The notes beneath the pieces are model-generated. The model saw only the letters and a list, made by a program, of their open reading frames with translations, made no database searches and had not been told where the DNA came from. A stretch of DNA of 64,000 nucleotides from positions 682,001 through 746,000 of the forward strand of contig NZ_JAVDXU010000002.1 in the NCBI RefSeq assembly GCF_031458095.1, written 5' to 3'. This document shows positions 41,942 to 49,551 of this stretch, piece by piece; within the stretch, counting starts at the first letter, position 1, and every line of letters begins with the position of its first letter. This DNA is from Pelomonas saccharophila_A (GTDB lineage: Bacteria; Pseudomonadota; Gammaproteobacteria; Burkholderiales; Burkholderiaceae_C). Both the position numbers and the translations under genes were made by a program.

Positions 41942-42622
41942 ATGTCTGCCGCGCCCACCCCGTCCGTCGCCGATCCCCTCGCCCAGTCCTTCGTCGCCTT
42001 CGCCGTGGAGGCGGGCGTGCTGCGTTTTGGGGAATTCAAGACCAAGGCCGGACGTCTCAGCCCTTACTTCTTCAATGCCGGCCTCTTCGATGACGGCGCC
42101 AAGCTCGGCAAGCTGGCCGGCTTCTATGCCGAGCGCCTGATCGCTTCGGGGCTGCAGTTCGACATGATCTTCGGCCCGGCCTACAAGGGCATCACCTTGG
42201 CCGCCGCTGTCTCCATGGAGCTGGCGCGCCGCGGCCATAACCGGCCCTTTGCCTACAACCGCAAGGAGGCCAAGGACCATGGCGAGGGAGGCACCCTGGT
42301 CGGTGCACCGGTCAAGGGCCGCGTCCTCATCATCGACGACGTCATCTCCGCCGGCACCTCGGTGCGGGAATCCATCCAGATGATCGAGGCCGCCGGTGCC
42401 ACACCTTGCGGTGTCAGCATCGCGCTGGATCGCCAGGAAAAGGCTGCCGAGGGCGGCGTGGACAGCCCGCTGTCCGCCGTGCAGCAGGTGCAGGAGCGCT
42501 ACGGCCTGCCGGTCGTCGCCGTGGCAGGCCTGGCCGACCTGCTGGCCTTCCTGGAGGGCGCGCCCGAGCTGGCCGCCCACCGCCCGGCCGTGCTGGCCTA
42601 TCGAGAGCGTTACGGGGTGTGA
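41942..42622 (+). CDS. pyrE: orotate phosphoribosyltransferase
   Basis: A 226-residue cytoplasmic enzyme that joins orotate to PRPP to give OMP in pyrimidine synthesis. It has the N-terminal FGEFKTKAGRLSPYFFNAGLFD, the loop AYNRKEAKDHGEGG and the PRPP-binding VLIIDDVISAGTS near residue 122. The ATG has no obvious ribosome site. A structured leader precedes it. Its stop overlaps the start of the next gene by one base (TGATG). Confidence 0.93.
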   Translation: MSAAPTPSVADPLAQSFVAFAVEAGVLRFGEFKTKAGRLSPYFFNAGLFDDGAKLGKLAGFYAERLIASGLQFDMIFGPAYKGITLAAAVSMELARRGHNRPFAYNRKEAKDHGEGGTLVGAPVKGRVLIIDDVISAGTSVRESIQMIEAAGATPCGVSIALDRQEKAAEGGVDSPLSAVQQVQERYGLPVVAVAGLADLLAFLEGAPELAAHRPAVLAYRERYGV

Positions 42623-43317
42623 TGCGCGTCCTGTCCGCCCTGCCCGTTCTTGCCGGCCTGTTTCTCGCCAGCAGCAGCGCGCTGGCGCAGGACGCCTCGC
42701 CCGCCAAGGGCATCTACACCTGCACGACGGCCGACGGCCGCAAGCTGACGGGCGACCGCCCGATTCCCGAATGCCTGGCACGCGAACAGCGCGTGCTCAA
42801 CCCCGACGGCTCGCAACGCACGACGCTGCCCCCCTTCCTCAGCCCCGAGGACAAGGCCGCCAAGGACGCCGCCGACCGCCGCGCCGCGGCCGACCGCATC
42901 GCCCAGCAGGACGCCATCCGCCGCGATCGCACGCTGATGCTGCGCTACCCCAACGAGGCCTCGCACCAGCGCGCGCGCAATGCCGCGCTGGACGACGCCA
43001 CCAAGGCCATGCGCAGCTCAGAGCGCCGCATCAAGGACCTGACCGTCGAGCGCAAGCCGCTGCTGGACGAGGCCGAGTTCTACAAAGGCAAGCCCTTGCC
43101 CGGCAAGCTCAAGCAGGCGCTGGACGCCAATGACGCCAGCATCGAGGCCCAGGAGGTTCTCATCGAGAACCAGAAGGCCGAGCTGGTGCGCATCAACAAG
43201 AGCTTCGACGCTGAACTCGCCCGGCTGAAGAAGCTCTGGGCCGGCGCCACGCCGGGCTCGCTGCCGCCGCTGGGCGAGCTGCCCCAGACGGCGCCGCCGC
43301 CGACGCCCAAGCGCTGA
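42622..43317 (+). CDS. DUF4124-like exported coiled-coil protein
   Basis: A 231-residue protein with a signal peptide (LPVLAGLFLASSSALAQ). An N-terminal DUF4124-like segment (GIYTCTTADGRKLTGDRPIPEC, residues about 30-51) is followed by a charged helical region with coiled-coil character (about 75-205) and a Pro-rich end. DUF4124 proteins are envelope proteins of unknown role, frequent in beta- and gammaproteobacteria. It is translationally coupled to pyrE and ends in a perfect terminator hairpin. Confidence 0.75.
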   Translation: MRVLSALPVLAGLFLASSSALAQDASPAKGIYTCTTADGRKLTGDRPIPECLAREQRVLNPDGSQRTTLPPFLSPEDKAAKDAADRRAAADRIAQQDAIRRDRTLMLRYPNEASHQRARNAALDDATKAMRSSERRIKDLTVERKPLLDEAEFYKGKPLPGKLKQALDANDASIEAQEVLIENQKAELVRINKSFDAELARLKKLWAGATPGSLPPLGELPQTAPPPTPKR

Positions 43318-43349
43318 AATCGGCCTCAGAGAAACCCTGAGGCCGATTT
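43317..43349. terminator. bidirectional terminator between convergent genes
   Basis: AAATCGGCCTCAG and CTGAGGCCGATTT pair perfectly over 13 bases around a seven-base loop. It starts at the stop codon of the DUF4124-like gene and ends one base before the gatB stop, serving both strands. Confidence 0.85.
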
Positions 43350-43350
43350 C

Positions 43351-44802
43351 CTAAGCCAGTTTCTTCTTCAGCAGCTCGTTGACCAGGGCTGGGTTGGCCT
43401 TGCCCTTGGTCGCCTTCATCGCCTGGCCGACCAGTGCGTTGAAGGCCTTGTCCTTGCCGGCGCGGTACTCGTCGACCGACTTCTGGTTGGCGGCCAGCAC
43501 CTCGTCGAGGATGGCCTCGATGGCGCCGGTGTCGCTGACCTGCTTCAGGCCCTTGGCCTCGATGACGGCGTCGACGTCGCTCGCCTCACCGCTCCACAGC
43601 GACTCGAAGACCTGCTTGGCGGCGTTGTTCGAGATCGTGCCGTCGGAAATGCGGCCAATCAGCCTGGCCAGCAGCTCGGGGCCGACCGGCGCCGCGTCGA
43701 TTTCGATGCCGGCAGCGTTAAGCCGCTTGCTGATCTCGCCCATGACCCAGTTGGCCACCAGCTTGGGCGTCGCACCCGCGGCCTTGGCGGCCTCGTAGTA
43801 GCGCGCCGTCGCCAGGCTCTGCGTCATCATCGTCGCGTCATAGACCGGCAGGCCGTCGACGCTCTCGAAGCGCGCCGCCATCACCGACGGGAGCTCGGGC
43901 ATCTCGCCCTTCACGCGCTCCACCCATTCCGGCGCGATGACCAGCGGCGGCAGGTCGGGATCAGGGAAGTAGCGGTAGTCGGCCGAGTCTTCCTTGCTGC
44001 GCATCGCGCGGGTCTCGCCGGTGTCCGGGTTGTAGAGCACCGTCGCCTGTTTGATCTTGCGGCCGTCCTCGAGTTCGTCGATCTGCCAGTTGACCTCGTA
44101 GTTCACGGCATCGACGAGGAAGCGGAAGCTGTTGAGGTTCTTGATCTCGCGGCGCGTGCCGAAGGGCTCGCCGGGCTTGCGCACCGACACGTTGACGTCG
44201 CAGCGGAAGCTGCCTTCCTGCATATTGCCGTCGCAGATGCCCAGCCACATCACCAGCGCATGCAGGGTCTTGGCGTACTCGGCGGCCTCGGCGCCCGAGC
44301 GCATGTCGGGCTCGGAGACGATCTCCAGCAGCGGCGTGCCGGCACGGTTCAAGTCGATGCCCGACTGGCCGTGATAGTCCTCATGCAGGCTCTTGCCCGC
44401 GTCTTCCTCGAGGTGGGCCCGGGTCAGGTTGACCTTGTGCTTGACGTCGCCGACGAAGAACTCCACCGCGCCACCCTGCACCACCGGGATCTCGAACTGG
44501 CTGATCTGGTAGCCCTTGGGCAGATCGGGGTAGAAGTAGTTCTTGCGGGCGAAGATGGACAGCGGCGCCACCTTGGCGCCGACGGCCAGGCCGAAGCGGA
44601 TGGCACGCTCGACGGCGGCGCGGTTCAGCACCGGCAGCGTGCCGGGCAGGGCCAGGTCCACCGGCGAGGCTTGCGTGTTGGGCGCCGCGCCGAAGGCGGT
44701 GGAGCTGCCGCTGAAGATCTTGCTCTGCGTGGAGAGCTGGACGTGGTTTTCGAGGCCGATGACGACCTCATAACCGCGGATGAGCTTGGATGTCGTGGGC
44801 AT
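43351..44802 (-). CDS. gatB: Asp-tRNA(Asn)/Glu-tRNA(Gln) amidotransferase subunit B
   Basis: A 483-residue subunit that activates misacylated tRNA and receives ammonia from GatA. It has YEVVIGLENHVQLST near the start, FYPDLPKGYQISQ near residue 90, DLNRAGTPLLEIVSEPD near residue 150 and the Yqey-like tail domain from about residue 330, ending NELLKKKL. The ATG has AGGA nine bases upstream and lies two bases after the gatA stop. Third gene of gatCAB. Confidence 0.95.
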   Translation of the reverse strand: MPTTSKLIRGYEVVIGLENHVQLSTQSKIFSGSSTAFGAAPNTQASPVDLALPGTLPVLNRAAVERAIRFGLAVGAKVAPLSIFARKNYFYPDLPKGYQISQFEIPVVQGGAVEFFVGDVKHKVNLTRAHLEEDAGKSLHEDYHGQSGIDLNRAGTPLLEIVSEPDMRSGAEAAEYAKTLHALVMWLGICDGNMQEGSFRCDVNVSVRKPGEPFGTRREIKNLNSFRFLVDAVNYEVNWQIDELEDGRKIKQATVLYNPDTGETRAMRSKEDSADYRYFPDPDLPPLVIAPEWVERVKGEMPELPSVMAARFESVDGLPVYDATMMTQSLATARYYEAAKAAGATPKLVANWVMGEISKRLNAAGIEIDAAPVGPELLARLIGRISDGTISNNAAKQVFESLWSGEASDVDAVIEAKGLKQVSDTGAIEAILDEVLAANQKSVDEYRAGKDKAFNALVGQAMKATKGKANPALVNELLKKKLA

Positions 44803-44804
44803 GG

Positions 44805-46295
44805 TCAGATTCCTGCGGGCGCGGCAAGGTGCCAGTCGGTCGCCTGCTGGAGGGCATGCGCAGCGTGCAGCAGCTGCCCCTCCTTGAAGTAGTTGCCGAT
44901 CAGCTGCAGGCCGACGGGCATGCCGCCTGCGCCGGTCCCCACCGGCACGCTCATGCCGGGCAGGCCGGCCAGCGAGCCGGGCAGCGTGAAGATGTCGGCG
45001 AGGTAGGCCTGGGTCGGGTCGTCCTTGCCCTCGCCATGCTTCCAGGCGACGGTGGGCGCCACCGGGCCGGCGATCAAATCGCACTGCTTGAAGCACTGCT
45101 GGAAGTCGTCCGCAATCATGCGGCGCAGCTTTTGCGCCTGCAGATAGTAGGCGTCGTAGTAGCCGTGCGACAGCACATAGCTGCCGATCATGATGCGGCG
45201 CTTGACCTCGGGGCCAAAGCCCTCGGCACGCGTCTTCTTGTACATATCGAGAAGATCGTCGTACTTTGTCGCACGATGGCCGAACTTGACACCATCGAAG
45301 CGACTCAGGTTGGAGCTCGCCTCGGCCGGCGCAATGATGTAGTAGACCGGAATGGCCAGCTCGGTGCGGGGCAGGCTGACGTCCACCAGCGTGGCGCCGA
45401 GCTTCTCCAGCTCCCCGCAGCCGGCGCGTACGGCGGCGGCCACGTCGGCCGACAGGCCGGCCGGGAAGAACTCCCTGGGCAGGCCGATGCGCAGGCCCTT
45501 CAGCGGCTGCGCGGCCGTCGCCCCTTCGCGCGCGGCCAGCATCTGGCCGTGGAAGTCCTGGGGCGGCTGCTGCACGCTGGTGGCGTCGCGCTCGTCAAAG
45601 CCGCTCATGGCCGACAGCAGCAGGGCGCAGTCCTCGGCCGACCGGGCCATGGGACCGGCCTGGTCCAGGCTGGAAGCGAAGGCGATCATGCCGTAGCGGC
45701 TGCACACGCCGTAGGTCGGCTTGATGCCGGTGATGCCGGTGAAGCTGGCCGGCTGCCGGATGGAGCCGCCGGTGTCGGTGCCGGTCGTGGCGGGCACGAG
45801 GCGGGCCGCAACGGCCACAGCCGAGCCGCCGGACGACCCGCCGGGCACGCGGGAGACGTCCCAGGGGTTGTGCGAGGGGAAGTAGGCGCTGTTCTCGTTG
45901 GCCGAGCCCATGGCGAACTCGTCGCAGTTCAGCTTGCCCAGGGCCACCGTGCCAGCCGCGTTGAGGCGGGCGACGACCGTGGCGTCAAAGGGGCTGCGAT
46001 AGCCGGCCAGGATCCTGGAGCCGGCCGTCGTCGGCATGTCGGCCGTGACGTAGATGTCCTTGTGCGCCAGCGGGATGCCGGTCAGCGCGCCGCCGTTGCC
46101 GGCCGCCAGCACCGCGTCGGCAGCCGCCGCACGGGCCAGGGCGCCGTCGGCGTCGACGTGCAGGAAGGCGCCCAGCGCCTGGTCGCGGGCCTGGATGCGC
46201 TCCAGCAAGGCCTGCGTGGCCTCGCGGCTGGACAGGGCACGGCTTTTCAGGGCGGTGGCCAGCTCGGCCACGCCCATGTCGTGAACGGGCTTCAT
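44805..46295 (-). CDS. gatA: Asp-tRNA(Asn)/Glu-tRNA(Gln) amidotransferase subunit A
   Basis: A 496-residue amidase-signature enzyme that frees ammonia from glutamine for transamidation. The catalytic Lys lies in PLAHKDIYV (near residue 79), the two serines in RVPGGSSGGS and TDTGGSIRQPASF (near residues 155 and 178). Its start overlaps the gatC stop by ATGA. Confidence 0.95.
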   Translation of the reverse strand: MKPVHDMGVAELATALKSRALSSREATQALLERIQARDQALGAFLHVDADGALARAAAADAVLAAGNGGALTGIPLAHKDIYVTADMPTTAGSRILAGYRSPFDATVVARLNAAGTVALGKLNCDEFAMGSANENSAYFPSHNPWDVSRVPGGSSGGSAVAVAARLVPATTGTDTGGSIRQPASFTGITGIKPTYGVCSRYGMIAFASSLDQAGPMARSAEDCALLLSAMSGFDERDATSVQQPPQDFHGQMLAAREGATAAQPLKGLRIGLPREFFPAGLSADVAAAVRAGCGELEKLGATLVDVSLPRTELAIPVYYIIAPAEASSNLSRFDGVKFGHRATKYDDLLDMYKKTRAEGFGPEVKRRIMIGSYVLSHGYYDAYYLQAQKLRRMIADDFQQCFKQCDLIAGPVAPTVAWKHGEGKDDPTQAYLADIFTLPGSLAGLPGMSVPVGTGAGGMPVGLQLIGNYFKEGQLLHAAHALQQATDWHLAAPAGI

Positions 46296-46591
46296 TCGAT
46301 GACCTTGGGAACGAGGAAGAGGCCGTCCTCGACGGCCGGGGCGCTGCGCTGGTTGAGCTCGCGCTGGTTGCTTTCGGTGACGACGTCTTCACGCAGGCGC
46401 AACTGCACCTGCTGGATGGCCGACAGCGGCGTGTACAGCGGCTCGACGCCGGCGGTGTCCACGGCGCTCATCTGGTCCACGATCTTGAAGAAGTCGTTCA
46501 GGTTGCCCAGCAGCGCCTCGGACTCGGCAGGTTGCAGTTCCAGCCGGGCCAGGTTGGCGATGCGGCTCACGTCGTCGGGGGTGAGGCTCAT
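46292..46591 (-). CDS. gatC: Asp-tRNA(Asn)/Glu-tRNA(Gln) amidotransferase subunit C
   Basis: A 99-residue subunit that wraps around GatA and GatB. It has the family N-terminus MSLTPDDVSRIANLARLEL, the central NDFFKIVDQMSAVDTAGVEP and the C-terminal LREDVVTES. It opens the minus-strand gatCAB operon, divergent from mreB; together they let the cell make Gln-tRNA and/or Asn-tRNA indirectly. Confidence 0.93.
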   Translation of the reverse strand: MSLTPDDVSRIANLARLELQPAESEALLGNLNDFFKIVDQMSAVDTAGVEPLYTPLSAIQQVQLRLREDVVTESNQRELNQRSAPAVEDGLFLVPKVIE

Positions 46592-46612
46592 GAAGGGTTT
46601 TCAGATGTAAGC

Positions 46613-46646
46613 CTGAGGCCAGAAACCTAGTGCTGGCGGGCCTCAG
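46613..46646. repeat. inverted repeat between divergent gatC and mreB
   Basis: CTGAGGCC (46613-46620) and GGCCTCAG (46639-46646) can pair around an 18-base loop in the 210-base divergent gap. A TATTAT hexamer lies at 46662-46667, but no well-spaced -35 was found on either strand. Confidence 0.35.
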
Positions 46647-46801
46647 AACGGGGTGATCGGTTATTATCGCCCCCCATCTTCAAGGCCCTCGAGGCTGCCC
46701 CATCAGCGACGGATTTCGTCGCAGGCCGGGCGGCCTCGATGCTTATTCAGCCCCCCGTTTTCGAGCCGCGCCGCCGCTGGCGAGGCTCCCTGCGCCACAC
46801 C

Positions 46802-47845
46802 ATGTTCGCATCCCTGCGCCGCTACTTCTCCACCGACCTGGCCATCGACCTCGGTACCGCCAACACCCTGATCTACGTGCGCGGCAAGGGCATCGTCCTC
46901 GACGAGCCGTCGGTCGTCTCCATCCGCCACGAGGGTGGCCCCAACGGCAAGAAGACCATCCAGGCCGTCGGCCGCGAGGCCAAGGCCATGCTGGGCAAGG
47001 TGCCCGGCAACATCGAGGCCATCCGCCCGATGAAGGACGGCGTCATCGCCGACTTCACGGTGACGGAGCAGATGCTCAAGCAGTTCATCAAGATGGTCCA
47101 CGACTCGAAGACGTTCAAGCCGTCGCCGAGGATCATCATCTGCGTGCCCTGCGGTTCGACCCAGGTGGAGCGCCGCGCCATCCGCGAATCGGCGCTCGGC
47201 GCCGGTGCCAGCGAGGTCTACCTGATCGAGGAACCCATGGCCGCCGCCATCGGCGCCGGCCTGCCGGTGGCCGAGGCCTCGGGCTCCATGGTGGTCGACA
47301 TCGGCGGCGGCACGACGGAAGTCGGCGTCATCTCGCTGGGCGGCATGGTCTACAAGGGCAGCGTGCGCGTCGGCGGCGACAAGTTCGACGAAGCCATCAT
47401 CAACTACATCCGCCGCAACTACGGCATGCTGATCGGCGAGCCCACGGCCGAGGCGATCAAGAAGAACATCGGCAGCGCCTTCCCCGGCTCCGAGGTCAAG
47501 GAGATGGAGGTCAAGGGCCGCAACCTCTCCGAAGGCGTGCCGCGCAGCTTCACCATCTCGTCCAACGAGATCCTGGAAGCCCTGACCGACCCGCTCAACC
47601 AGATCGTCTCCGCCGTGAAGAACGCGCTGGAGCAGACGCCGCCCGAGCTGGGCGCAGACATCGCCGAACGCGGCATGATGCTGACCGGTGGCGGCGCCCT
47701 GCTGCGCGACCTGGACCGCCTGCTGGGCGAGGAAACCGGCCTGCCGGTGCTGGTGGCCGAGGACCCGCTGACCTGCGTCGTGCGCGGCTGCGGCATGGCC
47801 CTGGAGCGCATGGAGCGCCTGGGTTCCATCTTCACGTCGGAATGA
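46802..47845 (+). CDS. mreB: rod shape-determining actin-like protein MreB
   Basis: A 347-residue bacterial actin that polymerises under the inner membrane and guides lateral wall synthesis. It has the phosphate loop DLGTANTLIYV near residue 15, VVDIGGGTTEVGV near residue 162, the adenosine-site MLTGGGALLRDLD near residue 290 and the N-terminal amphipathic membrane-binding stretch (FASLRRYFS). The ATG at 46802 matches the family start. It leads mreB-mreC-mreD-mrdA-rodA, but is separated from mreC by 180 bases with hairpins. Confidence 0.95.
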   Translation: MFASLRRYFSTDLAIDLGTANTLIYVRGKGIVLDEPSVVSIRHEGGPNGKKTIQAVGREAKAMLGKVPGNIEAIRPMKDGVIADFTVTEQMLKQFIKMVHDSKTFKPSPRIIICVPCGSTQVERRAIRESALGAGASEVYLIEEPMAAAIGAGLPVAEASGSMVVDIGGGTTEVGVISLGGMVYKGSVRVGGDKFDEAIINYIRRNYGMLIGEPTAEAIKKNIGSAFPGSEVKEMEVKGRNLSEGVPRSFTISSNEILEALTDPLNQIVSAVKNALEQTPPELGADIAERGMMLTGGGALLRDLDRLLGEETGLPVLVAEDPLTCVVRGCGMALERMERLGSIFTSE

Positions 47846-47869
47846 AATGAAGCCCCTCGTCCAGTCGCA

Positions 47870-47939
47870 CACCGCTGAACGCGGTGCGTCTGGCCGGTCC
47901 CCCGAGGGGACGGCGATGCTCTCGGCATTGAGCCGAGAG
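47870..47939. repeat. three hairpins in the mreB-mreC gap
   Basis: Perfect stems occur at 47870-47886 (CACCGC/GCGGTG), 47897-47911 (GTCCCC/GGGGAC) and 47919-47939 (CTCTCGGC/GCCGAGAG), none with a T-tract. They may lower mreCD expression relative to mreB, stabilise the mreB mRNA, or be a dispersed palindromic element. Confidence 0.5.
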
Positions 47940-48025
47940 TACATCACCAGAGCGGGCCGGCTCGGGAGCGAGCCCAGCGCTCGGCCCGCGGGCCGGTTGA
48001 CAGCGACGCGCGCCTTCCTTTAAAG

Positions 48026-49030
48026 ATGCCTCTCGGCACCCTAGACCGCACACCCCCGCCGTTCTTCCGCCAGGGTCCATCGGCGCTGACCAAGCTCGCG
48101 CTGTGCTCGGCACTGGCCCTGCTGCTGATGGTGGCGGATGCCCGCTTCAAGCTGATGCAGCCGGTGCGCGCCACCTTCGCCCTGGTGCTTCACCCGGTGC
48201 AGCGCCTGCTGCTGACGCCCGTGGATGCCTGGGAGACGGCTGGGGACTACTTGCGCGGCACCAAGCGCGCCATGGAGGCCGAGGACAAGGCCCGGCGGCA
48301 GCTCAGCGCACAGGCCGAGCGCCTGTCGCGCGCCGAGGCCCTGCAGGCCGAGAACGACCATCTGCGCAAGCTGCTGGGCCTGCTGCCCAGCCTGAGCGTG
48401 CCGTCCATCCCGGCCGAGGTGCTGTTCGAGGCACCCGACCCCTTCTCGCGCCGCGTCGTCATCGACCGCGGGGCCGCGGTGGGCGTGGCGGCCGGTTCGC
48501 CGGTCATCAACGAGGCCGGCGTGCTCGGCCAGGTGACGCGGGTCTATCCGCTGTCGGCCGAGGTCACGCTGCTGACCGACAAGGAAGCCGCCATCCCGCT
48601 GCTGAACGCCCGCACCCAGATGCGCAATGCCGCGGCCGGCCGCTCCGACGGCACCGGCATGGAGCTGCGCTTCCTGGCCGCCAACGCCGACGTCAAGGTC
48701 GGCGACCTGATGATGACCTCGGGCCTGGACGGCGTCTACCCGCCCGGACTGCCGGTCGCCAAGGTCAGCGTCGTCGAGCGGCGCGGCGATTCCAGCTTCG
48801 CCCAGGTGCTGCTGGCCCCTATCGCCCAGCCCGACAGCGCCCGCCACGTGCTGGTGCTGCTGCCGCAGGACCGCCACCTGGCTGCCAAGAAGGAGGCCGA
48901 AGCCGCCGCGGCTGAGGAAGCCGCCTCGGCCGCCGCCACCAAGGCCGCGGTGCGTGCGGCCAAGAAGGAAGAACGCGCCGCCAAGGCCGCCGAGAAAGCC
49001 GCTGCCAAAGCGTCGGGAGCTTCGCAATGA
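48026..49030 (+). CDS. mreC: rod shape-determining protein MreC
   Basis: A 334-residue protein with one N-terminal membrane helix (about residues 22-40), a coiled coil (about 70-115, with ERLSRAEALQAENDHLRKLL) and the periplasmic beta domains (about 125-280, with VINEAGVLGQVTRV and DLMMTSGLDGVYPPGLPVA). It links MreB to PBP2 and RodA. The last 45 residues are an Ala/Lys/Glu repeat tail not seen in short MreC proteins. Overlaps mreD by ATGA. Confidence 0.92.
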   Translation: MPLGTLDRTPPPFFRQGPSALTKLALCSALALLLMVADARFKLMQPVRATFALVLHPVQRLLLTPVDAWETAGDYLRGTKRAMEAEDKARRQLSAQAERLSRAEALQAENDHLRKLLGLLPSLSVPSIPAEVLFEAPDPFSRRVVIDRGAAVGVAAGSPVINEAGVLGQVTRVYPLSAEVTLLTDKEAAIPLLNARTQMRNAAAGRSDGTGMELRFLAANADVKVGDLMMTSGLDGVYPPGLPVAKVSVVERRGDSSFAQVLLAPIAQPDSARHVLVLLPQDRHLAAKKEAEAAAAEEAASAAATKAAVRAAKKEERAAKAAEKAAAKASGASQ

Positions 49031-49548
49031 TCATGCCGCGCGCCGCCGACCAGCTGCTGCTGCCGGCCAACCCCTGGTTCATCGGCCTGACGCTGATCGT
49101 CGCGCTGATGATCGACATGGTGCCGGCCGGCCGCATCGCGGCCATGCCCGATGTGCTGGCCGTCGTGCTGGTGTTCTGGGGTGTGCACCAGCCGCGGCGC
49201 GTCGGCGTGCTGTGGGCCTTCATCTTCGGCTTGGCCATTGACGTGCATGACGGCGCCCTGCTGGGCCAGCATGCCCTGGCCTACAGCGGCCTGAGCTTTG
49301 GCGCCATCACCCTGCACCGCCGCCTGACCTGGTTCCCCCTCTTTGCCCAGGCCGTGCAGGTGCTGCCGCTGTTCTTTGCCGCGCATGTGCTGGCGCTGAT
49401 CGTGCGGATCATCGTCGGTGGCATGTGGCCGGGCTGGGGCATGCTGCTGGCGCCAGTCTTCGAGGCGGTGCTGTGGCCGGTGGCCAGCGTGCTGCTGCTG
49501 GCGCCGCAGCGCCGTGCGCCGGACCGCGACGCCCACCGCCCGCTCTGA
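49027..49548 (+). CDS. mreD: rod shape-determining protein MreD
   Basis: A 173-residue membrane protein with about five helices. FIGLTLIVALMIDMVP, PDVLAVVLVFWGVHQPRRVGVLWAFIFGLAIDVHDG and the GQHALAYSGLSF region are typical MreD segments. It completes the MreBCD complex. It ends three bases before the mrdA start. Confidence 0.88.
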   Translation: MIMPRAADQLLLPANPWFIGLTLIVALMIDMVPAGRIAAMPDVLAVVLVFWGVHQPRRVGVLWAFIFGLAIDVHDGALLGQHALAYSGLSFGAITLHRRLTWFPLFAQAVQVLPLFFAAHVLALIVRIIVGGMWPGWGMLLAPVFEAVLWPVASVLLLAPQRRAPDRDAHRPL

Positions 49549-49551
49549 TCC

